This document shows positions 47,595 to 56,714 of a stretch of DNA of 56,714 nt, in pieces. The DNA is taken from assembly GCF_014652935.1 (NCBI RefSeq), contig NZ_BMZT01000010.1, forward strand, positions 1-56,714, given 5' to 3'. Positions within the stretch are counted from its first letter, which is position 1, and the number at the start of each line of letters is the position of its first letter. Under the pieces are notes generated by a model that was not told the DNA's origin, made no database searches, and was given only the letters and a program-made list of their open reading frames with translations. The position numbers and the translations under genes are program-made. Origin of the DNA: Luteimonas padinae. Its GTDB lineage: Bacteria; Pseudomonadota; Gammaproteobacteria; Xanthomonadales; Xanthomonadaceae.

Positions 47595-47726
47595 AGGGGC
47601 AGCTACAGCTGCGACCCGATCAGCTGGCTGAAGCTGCGACCGGATCAGCCGGCTGACGGCCGGATCCGTCGGTTCAGCTTGATGCCTGTCCCTTTGGAGA
47701 TCCCGGTCGCAGCTGTAGCTGCTCCT
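47595..47726. repeat. REP-like palindromic element
   Basis: Arms of 22 bases (47595-47616, 47705-47726; core GCAGCTACAGCTGCGACC) are inverted with one mismatch. Between them lies a 25-base unit repeated in tandem (47607-47631 and 47632-47656, two differences). This type of sequence is dispersed in Xanthomonad intergenic regions. No gene is seen in 47534-47824. Confidence 0.8.
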
Positions 47727-47824
47727 GCAGGAAGGTGCCTGGCGCAGCGTGGCGGCGGGAGACTCCGCGGGCGGGGGATGGGACAATGACGGCTTCGCCC
47801 GCCGCCCGCCCCGCCCGAGAGCCC

Positions 47825-49819
47825 ATGACCAGCCCCAGCCCCAGCCGCCGCGACCTCGCCAACGCCATCCGCATCCTCGCCATGGACGCCGTCCAGGCGG
47901 CCAACTCCGGCCACCCCGGCATGCCCATGGGCATGGCCGACATCGCCGAGGTGCTGTGGAACGACTACCTGAACCACAACCCGGGCAACCCGAAGTGGTT
48001 CAACCGCGACCGCTTCGTGCTCTCCAACGGCCACGGCTCGATGCTGCAGTACGCGCTGCTGCACCTGGCCGGCTACGACCTGCCGATCGAGCAGCTGAAG
48101 AATTTCCGCCAGCTCGGCTTCCGCACCCCGGGCCACCCGGAGAACTTCGTCACCGACGGCGTCGAGACCACCACCGGGCCGCTGGGCCAGGGCTTCGCCA
48201 ATGCCGTCGGCTTCGCGCTGGCCGAGAAGCTGCTGGCGCAGCGCTTCAACCGCCCCGAGTTCGCCGTGGTCGACCACCGCACCTGGGTGTTCCTGGGCGA
48301 CGGCTGCCTGATGGAGGGCATCAGCCACGAGGCCGCCTCGCTGGCCGGCACCTGGGGCCTGGGCAAGCTGGTGGCGTTCTGGGACGACAACCGCATCTCG
48401 ATCGACGGCGACGTCGCGGGCTGGTTCACCGACGACACCCCGGCGCGCTTCGAGGCCTACGGTTGGCGCGTGATCCGCGGCGTCGACGGCCATGACGCCA
48501 AGGCGATCAAGTCCGCGATCGACCAGGCCATGCAGGACGACAGCAAACCGGTGCTGGTCTGCTGCCGCACCACGATCGGCTTCGGTTCGCCGGCCAAGGC
48601 GGGCAGCGAGTCATCGCACGGCGCGCCGCTGGGGCGTGACGAGATCGCCGCCACGCGCAAGGCGCTGGGCTGGGAACACGGCGACTTCGAGATTCCCGCG
48701 GCCATCTACGACGGCTGGCGCGCCAACAACGCCGGCACCGTGCGCGAGGACCAGTGGAACCGCCTGTTCGACGCCTATGCACAGCGCCATCCCGAGCTGG
48801 CCGCGGAACTGACCCGCCGCTCGCACGGCGAGCTGCCGGAAGGCTTCGCCGCCGCCGCCGACGCCTACATCGCGAAGCTGCAGGCCGACAGCCCCAAGGT
48901 CGCCTCGCGCAAGGCCTCGCAGATGGCGATCGAGGCCTTCGCGCCGCACCTGCCCGAACTCGTCGGCGGCTCGGCCGACCTCGCCGGCTCCAACCTCACG
49001 CTGTGGAGCGGCAGCAAGTCGGTCGCCGGTGACGATCCCGACGCCAACTACGTCTACTACGGCGTGCGCGAGTTCGGGATGACCGCGATCTCCAACGGCC
49101 TGGCGCTGCACGGCGGCTTCATTCCCTACGACGCCACCTTCCTGGTGTTCAGCGACTACGCGCGCAACGCCGTGCGCATGAGCGCGCTGATGGGCGCGCA
49201 CGCGATCCACGTCTACACCCACGACTCCATCGGCCTGGGCGAGGACGGCCCGACCCACCAGCCGATCGAGCACCTGGCCAGCCTGCGCGCGATCCCGGGC
49301 AACGACGTCTGGCGTCCCTGCGACGCGGTCGAATCCGCCGTGTGCTGGAAGGCCGCAATCGAGCGCCGCGACGGCCCTGGCTGCCTGGTGTTCTCGCGCC
49401 AGAACCTGGCCCCGCAGCAGCGTGACGCCGCCCAGGTGGCGGCGATCGCTCGCGGCGGCTACGTGCTGAAGGATTCGGTCGGCGCGCCGGAGATCATCCT
49501 GATCGCCACCGGCTCCGAAGTCGGCCTGGCGATGGACGCCGCCGCGCAGCTTGGTGATACCGTGCGCGTGGTGTCGATGCCCTCGACCGACGTCTTCGAC
49601 CGCCAGGACGTCGCGTACCGCGAATCCGTGCTGCCCGACGCCTGCCGCAAGCGCGTCGCCATCGAAGCCGGCATCAGCGACTTCTGGCGCAAGTACGTCG
49701 GACTCGACGGCGCGGTGGTCGGCATCGACCGCTTCGGCGCCAGCGCGCCGGCGGAGGTGCTGTTCCCGCACTTCGGCTTCACGGTCGAGGCGGTGGTCGA
49801 CGCCGCCCGCGCGCTGTAA
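47825..49819 (+). CDS. tkt: Transketolase
   Basis: This 664-residue thiamine diphosphate enzyme transfers two-carbon units in the pentose phosphate pathway. Visible features: [17 protein letters not shown] at the N-terminus, the thiamine diphosphate motif [20 protein letters not shown]...[25 protein letters not shown] with the catalytic Glu, [13 protein letters not shown], and [15 protein letters not shown]. Length is typical (about 665). Start at ATG 47825, with only a weak ribosome binding site. A PLP enzyme gene follows after 23 bases. Confidence 0.97.
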   Translation: MTSPSPSRRDLANAIRILAMDAVQAANSGHPGMPMGMADIAEVLWNDYLNHNPGNPKWFNRDRFVLSNGHGSMLQYALLHLAGYDLPIEQLKNFRQLGFRTPGHPENFVTDGVETTTGPLGQGFANAVGFALAEKLLAQRFNRPEFAVVDHRTWVFLGDGCLMEGISHEAASLAGTWGLGKLVAFWDDNRISIDGDVAGWFTDDTPARFEAYGWRVIRGVDGHDAKAIKSAIDQAMQDDSKPVLVCCRTTIGFGSPAKAGSESSHGAPLGRDEIAATRKALGWEHGDFEIPAAIYDGWRANNAGTVREDQWNRLFDAYAQRHPELAAELTRRSHGELPEGFAAAADAYIAKLQADSPKVASRKASQMAIEAFAPHLPELVGGSADLAGSNLTLWSGSKSVAGDDPDANYVYYGVREFGMTAISNGLALHGGFIPYDATFLVFSDYARNAVRMSALMGAHAIHVYTHDSIGLGEDGPTHQPIEHLASLRAIPGNDVWRPCDAVESAVCWKAAIERRDGPGCLVFSRQNLAPQQRDAAQVAAIARGGYVLKDSVGAPEIILIATGSEVGLAMDAAAQLGDTVRVVSMPSTDVFDRQDVAYRESVLPDACRKRVAIEAGISDFWRKYVGLDGAVVGIDRFGASAPAEVLFPHFGFTVEAVVDAARAL

Positions 49820-49842
49820 GGCGCGCGGGGAGGACGGGCGAC

Positions 49843-50946
49843 ATGGCGCAGCGCGAGTGGGTGGCGCATGCCATCCATACCATCGAGGCGGACTTCAACC
49901 GCTCGGCCGACACGCACCTGATCCCGATGCCGCTGCCTGGCTACGCGGGCATCGACGTCTACCTGAAGGACGAGTCCAGCCACCCCACCGGCAGCCTGAA
50001 GCACCGGCTGGCACGCTCGCTGTTCCTGTACGCGCTGGCCAACGGCTGGCTGCGCGAGGGCCGGCCGGTGGTGGAGGCGTCCAGCGGTTCGACCGCGGTG
50101 TCGGAGGCCTATTTCGCGCGCCTGCTCGGGCTGCCCTTCATCGCGGTGATCCCGGCCAGCACCTCGCCGGAGAAGATCGCCGCGATCGAGTTCCACGGCG
50201 GCCGCTGCCACCTGGTCGAGCGCGCCTGCGACCTCGACGCCGAATCGCACCGCGTGGCCGCGGAGACCGGCGGCCACTTCATGGACCAGTTCACCTACGC
50301 CGAGCGCGCGACCGACTGGCGCGCGAACAACAACATCGCCGAATCGATCTACCGGCAGATGGCCGAGGAGCCGCACCCGGTGCCGGCCTGGATCGTCTGC
50401 AGCCCCGGCACCGGCGGCACCGCGGCCACGCTGGGCCGCTATGCGCGCTACCGCCGCCACGACACCCGCGTGCTCTGCGCCGACCCGCAGGAGTCCGTCT
50501 TCCACGACGCCTACCGCGCGGCGCTGGGCGGCGATCCCTGGCGCGGCTTCACCCATCCCTGCGGCTCGCGCGTGGAAGGCATCGGCCGGCCGCGGGTGGA
50601 GCCGAGCTTCATCCCCAGCTGCATCGACGGCATGGTCAAGGTGCCCGACGCGCTGGCGCTGGCGGCGATGCGCCACGTCAGCGCGACGCTCGGCCGCCGA
50701 GTGGGCGGTTCCACCGGCACCAACTTCGTCGGCGTGCTGCACGCGGCGCGACGCATGGCCGACGCAGGCCGCAGCGGCTCCATCGTGACCATCCTCTGCG
50801 ACAGCGGCGAACGCTACGCCCACAGTTACTACGCACCGGAGTGGTACGCGGCCAACGGCATCGATGTCGAAGGGCCGGACGCCACCATCGCGGCCGCGGT
50901 CGCGGGTGGGCGTATCGAGGGGCTGGAGGCGCTGGGCGAAGCCTGA
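49843..50946 (+). CDS. PLP-dependent cysteine synthase family protein (putative L-cysteine desulfhydrase)
   Basis: This 367-residue fold-type II PLP enzyme of the CysK/CBS family has a Lys in [11 protein letters not shown] (Schiff base position), the substrate loop [19 protein letters not shown] and the phosphate-binding loop [14 protein letters not shown]. It has no CBS domain. The [12 protein letters not shown] segment and the C-terminal extension ([21 protein letters not shown]) fit the desulfhydrase-like branch rather than classical CysK, which is an inference. GGAGG lies before ATG 49843. Close spacing to tkt suggests co-transcription but no obvious pathway link. Confidence 0.88.
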   Translation: MAQREWVAHAIHTIEADFNRSADTHLIPMPLPGYAGIDVYLKDESSHPTGSLKHRLARSLFLYALANGWLREGRPVVEASSGSTAVSEAYFARLLGLPFIAVIPASTSPEKIAAIEFHGGRCHLVERACDLDAESHRVAAETGGHFMDQFTYAERATDWRANNNIAESIYRQMAEEPHPVPAWIVCSPGTGGTAATLGRYARYRRHDTRVLCADPQESVFHDAYRAALGGDPWRGFTHPCGSRVEGIGRPRVEPSFIPSCIDGMVKVPDALALAAMRHVSATLGRRVGGSTGTNFVGVLHAARRMADAGRSGSIVTILCDSGERYAHSYYAPEWYAANGIDVEGPDATIAAAVAGGRIEGLEALGEA

Positions 50947-50968
50947 GGCCTGGTTTGAAAGCGTCTGG

Positions 50969-51116
50969 CCACGGATTTCGCGGATTTACGCGGATTACGC
51001 GGATCCGGCCGAGGCCAGTTCCGCCACCACGCGCTGGCCGGCAAAGCCCTTTCAATGGTTTTTCAGCAGCAATCCTGCCTCGGCCGGATCCGCGTGAATC
51101 CGCGAAATCCGCGTGG
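50969..51116. repeat. Long inverted repeat rich in CGGATT units
   Basis: The left arm 50969-51015 and right arm 51077-51116 are reverse complements except for one additional nine-base ACGCGGATT unit in the left arm and one mismatch (ending CGGATCCGGCCGAGGC). The 61-base loop is unrelated. No gene is seen in 50947-51205. It could also act as a bidirectional terminator between the convergent plus-strand gene and modC. Confidence 0.8.
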
Positions 51117-51205
51117 TCCGCGGCAAGTCTTTGCTCCAATCGAGCGCGCCGCGGCGGTGAGACCCCGCGGTGCGCCCGAAGGCATCCGCCGCCGGCGACG
51201 GATGC

Positions 51206-51823
51206 TCAGTCGAGCCGGTGCGTGGCCTCCGCCAGCTGCTGCACCTCTTCGGCGTGGTGGCTGACGTAGAGCATCGGCAAGCGCACCTCGTCGCGCACGC
51301 GCTGCAGGTACGGGATCAGCTCCTTGCGCCGCGCCTGGTCGAGCGCCGACAGCGGCTCGTCGAACAGCAGGATCGCCGGCTGCGACAGCAGTGCACGGCC
51401 GATGGCCACGCGCTGCGCCTCGCCACCGGACAGGTTGGCCGTGGGCCGCGCGAGCAGGGCCTCGATGCCGAGCAGGGCGACCACGGTGCCGGGCTCGAAG
51501 CGCGGGCCGTCCGCCGCCGCGTGGCGGCCGTAGAGCAGGTTGCCGCGCACGTCCAGGTGCGGGAACAGGCGCGCGTCCTGGAACACGTAGCCCACGCGGC
51601 GGCGGTGCGCGGGCAGGTCGATGCCGCGCGCGCTGTCGAACAGCACGCGTCCGTCGACCTCGATGTGACCGGCCCGCGGGCGCACCAGCCCGGCGATCGC
51701 GTTGAGCACGGTGGTCTTGCCGGCGCCCGAAGGCCCGGTGAGCGCGACCACGCGCGCGGCGTCCTCGATGCGGACGTGCCGCTCGAAGCGGCCGCGCCTG
51801 AGCTGCACGTCGAGGCTCAGCAT
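51206..51823 (-). CDS. modC: Molybdate ABC transporter ATP-binding protein
   Basis: This 205-residue ATPase energises molybdate import. Walker A GPSGAGKTT (about residue 30), the Q loop GYVFQDARLFPH, signature LSGGEAQRVAIGRAL, Walker B ILLFDEPLSALD and the switch YVSHHAEEV are intact. It is much shorter than typical ModC (about 350) because the C-terminal TOBE/molybdate-binding regulatory domain is missing; it ends just after the ABC core. This may be a natural short form. It follows modB by 67 bases in the modABC unit. Confidence 0.9.
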   Translation of the reverse strand: MLSLDVQLRRGRFERHVRIEDAARVVALTGPSGAGKTTVLNAIAGLVRPRAGHIEVDGRVLFDSARGIDLPAHRRRVGYVFQDARLFPHLDVRGNLLYGRHAAADGPRFEPGTVVALLGIEALLARPTANLSGGEAQRVAIGRALLSQPAILLFDEPLSALDQARRKELIPYLQRVRDEVRLPMLYVSHHAEEVQQLAEATHRLD

Positions 51824-51890
51824 GGCGCTCCTCCGTCCGCCGCCGCGCCCATCGCGGCGACATGGCCGGACCTGCCGCCGGGCCCGCGCC

Positions 51891-52595
51891 TCACGCCTCG
51901 TCCCCCTCGTCGCGGCGGCCGTGCTGGCGCCGCACCAGCCACTCCGAGGCCAGCAGCGCGACCAGCGAGATCGCCACCGCCACCGCCGCCAGCCGCCAGA
52001 TGCCCAGCTCGCCGCCGGGCACCTGCATCAGCTCGTAGATCGCCGACGACAGCGTCTGCGTCTGTCCGGGGATGTTCGACACGAAGGTGATGGTGGCGCC
52101 GAACTCGCCCAGCGCCTTGGCGAAGGCGAGCACGCCGCCGGCCACGATGCCGGGCCAGGCCAGCGGCAGGGTGACGGTGGCGAAGACACGCCAGGGGCTG
52201 GCGCCGAGCGTGGCGGCGGCCTGCTCCAGGCGGCGGTCGACGGCCTCGATCGACAGCCGGATCGCGCGCACCATCAGCGGGAAGCCCATGATCGCGCTGG
52301 CCAGCGCCGCGCCCGTCCAGCGGAACGCGAAGGTGATGCCGAAGCGTTCGGCGAGGAAGGCACCGACCGCGCCCTGGCTGCCGAACACCACCAGCAGCGC
52401 ATAGCCCACCACCACCGGCGGCAGCACCAGCGGCAGGTGCACCAGCGCGTCCAGCAGCGCCTGGCCCGGAAAGCGCCGGCGCGCCAGCAGCCAGGCCACG
52501 GCGATGCCGGGCGGCAGGCTGGCCAGCGCCGCCACGCAGGCCACCTTCAGGCTGAGCGTGATCGCGGCGAGTTCGGCGGGGCTGAAGTCGGGCAT
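51891..52595 (-). CDS. modB: Molybdate ABC transporter permease
   Basis: This 234-residue inner-membrane permease has about five membrane helices. It starts FSPAELAAITLSLKVACVA, contains LPLVLPPVVVGYALLVVFG, and has the permease EAA loop (AATLGASPWRVFATVTLPLAWPG), which contacts ModC. AFAKALGEFGATITFVSNIPG is characteristic of ModB. Start at ATG 52595, 30 bases after the modA stop. Confidence 0.95.
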   Translation of the reverse strand: MPDFSPAELAAITLSLKVACVAALASLPPGIAVAWLLARRRFPGQALLDALVHLPLVLPPVVVGYALLVVFGSQGAVGAFLAERFGITFAFRWTGAALASAIMGFPLMVRAIRLSIEAVDRRLEQAAATLGASPWRVFATVTLPLAWPGIVAGGVLAFAKALGEFGATITFVSNIPGQTQTLSSAIYELMQVPGGELGIWRLAAVAVAISLVALLASEWLVRRQHGRRDEGDEA

Positions 52596-52625
52596 GCGGG
52601 GTGGGGCGTGCTGGCGTCGTCCGCC

Positions 52626-53420
52626 TCAGCGCAGGCTGAAGCCGTGGCGCAGGAAGATCGCGCGCGCCTCGGGCCGCTGCAGCCACGCGACGAAGCCGGC
52701 GGCATGCGGGTGCCGGCTCGCCGCCACCCGGGCCGCCGGATACACGATCTCCGGGTGCGCGTCCGCCGGGAACGTCGCCAGCACGCGCACGCGCGGTTCC
52801 GCGCGGGCATCGCTGGCGTAGACCACGCCCAGCGGCGCCTCGCCGCGCGCGACCAGCATCAGCGCGGCGCGCACGTTCTCGACGCCGGCCACGCGCGGCT
52901 CGATCGCCTGCCACATTCCCAGCGATTCGAAGGCCGCGCGGGCGTACTTGCCGGCGGGCACGCTGTCGACCATGCCCAGCGCGATCCGCCCGCGTTCGCC
53001 GAGCAGCGGGCGCAGGTCGAGGCCCTTGCGCAGCGCGACCGGCCGCGCTGCGGACGACGCCGGCGCGACCAGCACCAGCCGGTTGCCCAGCAGTTCGCTG
53101 CGCGAGCCGGCATCGACCAGCGTCCGGGCCTGCAGCCGGTCCATCCAGTCGAGGTCGGCGGAGACGAAGACGTCGGCCGGCGCGCCCTGTTCGATCTGCC
53201 GAGCCAGCGCCGAGCTGGCGGCATAGGACACGCGCACGGCCTGGCCGGTTGCGACCTGGTAGGCGGCTGCGGCCTCGTCCATCGACTCCTTCAGGCTGGC
53301 GGCGGCGAACACGGTCAGCGGCGCATCCGCCGCGCGTGCGTCGCCGGACGCGGCCAGCGCGACCGCCGATGCGGCAAGGAGGGCGCAGAGCGCGACGAGG
53401 GAGCGGAAGGCGGACGGCAT
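52626..53420 (-). CDS. modA: Molybdate ABC transporter substrate-binding protein
   Basis: This 264-residue periplasmic protein has a signal peptide (cleavage near ASGDARA) and the ModA pattern: [42 protein letters not shown] with the oxyanion-contact serines, and [33 protein letters not shown] is another strongly conserved block. It is first gene of modABC. No ModE-type operator was identified in the short upstream gap. Confidence 0.95.
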   Translation of the reverse strand: MPSAFRSLVALCALLAASAVALAASGDARAADAPLTVFAAASLKESMDEAAAAYQVATGQAVRVSYAASSALARQIEQGAPADVFVSADLDWMDRLQARTLVDAGSRSELLGNRLVLVAPASSAARPVALRKGLDLRPLLGERGRIALGMVDSVPAGKYARAAFESLGMWQAIEPRVAGVENVRAALMLVARGEAPLGVVYASDARAEPRVRVLATFPADAHPEIVYPAARVAASRHPHAAGFVAWLQRPEARAIFLRHGFSLR

Positions 53421-53445
53421 CGGGGACTCCTGCGGGTGGGCGGGC

Positions 53446-53550
53446 CTAGGGCGCGTCCAGCGGGTCGATGCCGGCGTCCGCGGCCACGCGGCTCCGCGTG
53501 CCGGTGCCGGCGTGGTGGAACGGATGGACCGCGGGCGCGGCTCCGGTCAC
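53446..53550 (-). CDS. Possible 34-residue reading frame coupled to the nuclease gene
   Basis: A GTG at 53550 overlaps the stop of the S1/P1 nuclease gene as GTGA and opens a short frame, [17 protein letters not shown]..., ending at TAG 53446. The segment [19 protein letters not shown] faintly resembles the N-terminus of ETHE1-like MBL-fold hydrolases (FHHAxTGTxSYVVAD), so it might be a decayed remnant. It is too short for certainty and may be chance in high-GC sequence. Confidence 0.25.
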   Translation of the reverse strand: MTGAAPAVHPFHHAGTGTRSRVAADAGIDPLDAP

Positions 53551-54362
53551 GGCGCCTGTGTCGGCGGCGCCAGCGCGTGGTTGAGCAGCTGCGCCAGGCG
53601 CAGTCCGGCCTCGCGCAGGCGCTGCTCGGCCAGCGGCAGGCGTTCGTCGAGGAAGGCCTCGTCGATCGCGTGCACGCCCTCGGCCGGGTAGGCCTTGCCG
53701 TCCTCAACGAGCTGGCAGGATTCCAGGGCCCACTCCAGCACGGGCCGGTCGGACTGCAGGGTCAGGTCGGGCGACAGCGGAGCCTCGAGCAGTGCTTCGG
53801 CGTAATCCAGCGCCGCCAGGCCGCGGCGCTCGATGATGGTGCCGTCCCAGATGCGGTGCAGGTTGGTGCCTTCGCCGCGCAGGTTGACCTGGTAATCGTT
53901 GCCGCCCTTGTCGTCGCGCGGGCTGGCGTGCATCGGCTGGTGCAGGTCGCCGACGAAATGCACCAGGAACTTCAGCGCCATGGTGCGCTCGGCGGGATCG
54001 CGATCGGTGTCCGCGAGGATGCGGTAGAGCCGGTTGGTCTGGGTGACGATGCAGTTGTCGCCCTTGCAGTCGCGCGGCGGCTCGAAGCCGCAGCGGCCGT
54101 CGAAGTTGATGTAGTGCCACTTCGCCGAGCGCTTGCCCAGTGCGGGATCGTTGTCGCGCAACTCGTCGGCCCAGGTGGCGACGCCGGCCAGGGTCGGGTC
54201 GGCTTCGTCGGCCAGCAGGCGCTCGACCTCGGCGCGCGCGGCCGGGCTGAGGCCGGCGTCGGCGACGTGGGCCACGATGCGGTGGCCCTCGGCGCTCCAG
54301 GCGGAGGCATCGCCGGCGACGAATGCACAGGCGAGGGCAAGGGTGGGGAGGAGACGGATCAT
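53547..54362 (-). CDS. S1/P1-type zinc nuclease, secreted
   Basis: This 271-residue enzyme hydrolyses single-stranded nucleic acid using three zinc ions. It has a short signal peptide (MIRLLPTLALACAFVAGDASA) and mature start WSAEGHRIVAHVAD, in which Trp and His are zinc ligands. KWHYINFDG, FLVHFVGDLHQPMHA and NLHRIWDGTII supply the other His/Asp ligands. Length fits the bacterial family. ATG 54362 was chosen because it begins the signal peptide; an upstream start adds eight residues that fit poorly. Likely role: nucleic acid scavenging in the periplasm or medium. Confidence 0.94.
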   Translation of the reverse strand: MIRLLPTLALACAFVAGDASAWSAEGHRIVAHVADAGLSPAARAEVERLLADEADPTLAGVATWADELRDNDPALGKRSAKWHYINFDGRCGFEPPRDCKGDNCIVTQTNRLYRILADTDRDPAERTMALKFLVHFVGDLHQPMHASPRDDKGGNDYQVNLRGEGTNLHRIWDGTIIERRGLAALDYAEALLEAPLSPDLTLQSDRPVLEWALESCQLVEDGKAYPAEGVHAIDEAFLDERLPLAEQRLREAGLRLAQLLNHALAPPTQAP

Positions 54363-54428
54363 CGGGCGGTCACGGTAAGGGCGCATGCGGCGATTCTAGC
54401 CGCATGCGCCCCGGCGTCGCCGCGCGGA

Positions 54429-55055
54429 TCAGAAGCGCAGGACGTAGGCGGCGCCGTAGACCAGCGGGTCGATCTCCGCGGTGCCCAGCTTCGCGCCGTC
54501 GAGCGCCACGTCGCTGTCGATGTCCATCCAGCGCACGTCGACGCGGATCGCGCCCTTCTCGCCGACCTTGAAGTCCAGGCCGGCGTGCAGCGCCAGGCCG
54601 AAGGAGTCGTCGAGTTCGAGCTTCGAGCCGGCGAGCGGGCCGCGGGTCTCTTCGCTGAAGAACGTGGTGTAGTTCAGGCCCACGCCCAGCAGCGGCGACA
54701 CCTTGCCCTCGCTGTTGAAGTGGTACTGCAGGCTCACGGTGGGCGGCAGGTGCCGGGTGCTGCCGACGCGGCCCAGGCCGTCGATGCTGATGTCGTGCTG
54801 GAAGGGCAGCGCCGCCAGCACTTCCAGGCCCAGGTTGTCGCGCACGAAGTATTCGAACGCGATGGTCGGACGGGTGCTGGAACCGATGTCCAGCGGCAGG
54901 GTGCCGGCGGCCAGGGTGCCGTTGTCCGAATCCGGATTCACCTGGTGGGCGCCGACCGCCACCGTCCAGTCGCCCGCGGACTGGGCGAGCGCGGCGGGAG
55001 CGGCGAGGACGCCTGCGATGGCCAGGGCGAGCAGGGGGAGGGTCTTGCGGGACAT
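54429..55055 (-). CDS. ompW: OmpW family outer-membrane protein
   Basis: This 208-residue eight-stranded outer-membrane barrel has a signal peptide (MSRKTLPLLALAIAGVLAA, cleavage near ALA-QS). The mature part shows GDWTVAVGAHQVNPDSDNG, the alternating barrel strands (TIAFEYFVRDNLGLEVLAAL; VSLQYHFNSEGKVSPLLGVG) and a terminal Phe (VYGAAYVLRF) that is the sorting signal. OmpW is a small-molecule channel that responds to oxygen and osmotic or oxidative stress in several species. A candidate Fnr-type site lies about 60-75 bases upstream. Confidence 0.95.
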   Translation of the reverse strand: MSRKTLPLLALAIAGVLAAPAALAQSAGDWTVAVGAHQVNPDSDNGTLAAGTLPLDIGSSTRPTIAFEYFVRDNLGLEVLAALPFQHDISIDGLGRVGSTRHLPPTVSLQYHFNSEGKVSPLLGVGLNYTTFFSEETRGPLAGSKLELDDSFGLALHAGLDFKVGEKGAIRVDVRWMDIDSDVALDGAKLGTAEIDPLVYGAAYVLRF

Positions 55056-55115
55056 GGGGAGCGCCTTCTAGCTGTGGGAATGGCGCCATGGTGCGCGGCG
55101 CCATACGGCCCCGCA

Positions 55116-55129
55116 TTGACAAGGGTCAA
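55116..55129. promoter_or_regulatory. Candidate Fnr/Anr-type binding site between ompW and gapA
   Basis: TTGAC-AAGG-GTCAA is a perfect dyad close to the Fnr/Anr consensus TTGAT-N4-ATCAA, differing by one base in each half. Its centre is about 40-46 bases before the estimated gapA transcription start and about 67 bases before the ompW start codon. OmpW is under Fnr control in E. coli, which supports the idea; it is otherwise inference. Confidence 0.5.
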
Positions 55130-55152
55130 GTCCGGCCGCGCGCGGCGGAGAC

Positions 55153-56229
<1,077 letters not shown>

Positions 56230-56254
56230 GCCCGGCCGACCCGGATTGCGCCCT

Positions 56255-56290
56255 GGAAGCCCCGCCCCGTGCGGGGCTTCCTGCTTTCGG
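56255..56290 (+). terminator. Intrinsic terminator of gapA
   Basis: GGAAGCCCCGC and GCGGGGCTTCC pair perfectly around a five-base loop, followed by TGCTTTC. The T tract is short. Confidence 0.75.
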
Positions 56291-56398
56291 GAGAGCGGCC
56301 GGTTGGGGTGGTGGAGCCCGTGTCCGGCCGTGCACCGGCGGCGCCTGCGCGGCTAAGGTGCGCTCTGGGCCGCGGGGAGCGGCGAAGGATGCGTGCGG

Positions 56399-56714
56399 AT
56401 GGAATCGATCCTGATGCTGATGGCGCTGGCGGTACTCGCGGTGCCGGTGCTGCTGGTGCTGGCCTTGGTGGGACTGGGCACGCTGAAGCAGCGCGTGGCC
56501 GCGCTGGAGGAGGAAGTCGCGGGGCTGCGCATGCAGGAGGCGCTGCACCATGCGGCGCGGGCCCGGGCAGCTCCGTCGATGCCGGCGCCGCCGCAGCCGC
56601 AGCCGCAACCGCCGCCGCAACAGCAACCACAGCCACAGCCACAGCCGCAGCCGCAACCGCAACCGCAACCGCAACCGCAACCGCAACCGCAACCGCAGAT
56701 CCAGCCACAGCCAC
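56399..56714 (+). CDS. Membrane protein N-terminus with Pro-Gln repeat (possible DUF2339), cut by window end
   Basis: A frame opens at ATG 56399 (MESILMLMALAVLAVPVLLV) and runs to the end of the window. It has an N-terminal membrane helix, then a short coiled coil (LKQRVAALEEEVAGLRMQEAL) and a Pro-Gln dipeptide repeat of about 35-40 residues. This arrangement is typical of the start of large DUF2339 membrane proteins in Xanthomonads, but the diagnostic part lies outside. Weak ribosome binding site (GAAGGA about 13-18 bases upstream). The frame continues open at the edge. Confidence 0.65.
   Translation, partial: MESILMLMALAVLAVPVLLVLALVGLGTLKQRVAALEEEVAGLRMQEALHHAARARAAPSMPAPPQPQPQPPPQQQPQPQPQPQPQPQPQPQPQPQPQPQIQPQP
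56590..56714 (+). repeat. CCGCAA/CCACAG short-period repeat
   Basis: Six-base units of the forms CCGCAA, CCGCAG and CCACAG are tandemly repeated and encode Pro-Gln. The tract continues beyond the window. The unit length preserves the reading frame. Confidence 0.9.

Noticed and set aside
47607..47656. CRISPR-like tandem repeats
   Set aside because: The two 25-base copies are directly adjacent without spacers and lie within a palindromic element; no cas genes are near.

Overview
The window is high-GC chromosomal DNA of a gammaproteobacterium, most likely Xanthomonadaceae/Lysobacteraceae (Lysobacter, Luteimonas or Pseudoxanthomonas type). The grounds are the very GC-rich third codon positions, the protein relatedness, a complete pilMNOPQ operon next to mrcA, the TIGR02449-zapA-6S RNA-fau order, the yicC-gmk-rpoZ-spoT-ridA-recG series, and intergenic palindromic repeats of the kind common in that family. 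Assignments rest on reading motifs and gene order; no database search was run.

Layout. 1-73: the 3' end of a 5S rRNA and its terminator. 313-5103 (minus): rpiA, an EVE-domain gene, fau, 6S RNA, zapA, a small coiled-coil gene and a PAS-GGDEF-EAL gene split by a frameshift. 5229-8499: ygfB and pepP, then a convergent pepQ-like gene. 8561-12715 (minus): a PilZ gene overlapping a DUF1631 gene, then hemW. 12945-17705 (plus): a large secreted RHS/YD-repeat polymorphic-toxin gene and a small, lower-GC putative immunity gene. 17894-19300 (minus): rdgB and rph. 19365-27103 (plus): yicC, gmk, rpoZ, spoT, ridA, recG and a nucleoside hydrolase. 27172-28955: rpmE2 and gltA. 29014-29707: an intergenic region holding two large related hairpin repeats. 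29708-32890 (minus): an uncharacterised gene and mrcA. 33129-38037 (plus): pilMNOPQ. 38373-39008: an orphan exported two-repeat protein in a low-GC patch. 39173-46140: a moxR-DUF58-DUF4381-vWA-vWA/TPR-BatD operon. 46199-50946: a dicarboxylate-type symporter, tkt and a PLP-dependent cysteine synthase-family enzyme. 51206-53420 (minus): modABC. 53547-55055 (minus): S1/P1 nuclease and ompW. 55225-56229: gapA. 56399-end: the start of a membrane protein with a Pro-Gln repeat.

Most of the window is housekeeping: pentose phosphate and glycolytic enzymes (rpiA, tkt, gapA), the TCA entry enzyme (gltA), the stringent response (spoT), nucleotide sanitation and RNA processing (rdgB, rph, yicC), cell division and wall synthesis (zapA, mrcA), type IV pilus assembly (pilM-Q) and c-di-GMP signalling (PAS-GGDEF-EAL, PilZ).

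The accessory content is small but distinctive. The RHS toxin plus putative immunity cassette lies between rdgB and hemW, which are commonly neighbours, and rdgB carries an unusual C-terminal tail at that junction. The orphan protein after pilQ consists of two cysteine-containing repeats and has its own terminator. There are three structurally different families of intergenic inverted repeats. A dyad TTGAC-N4-GTCAA between ompW and gapA is a candidate Fnr/Anr-type site.
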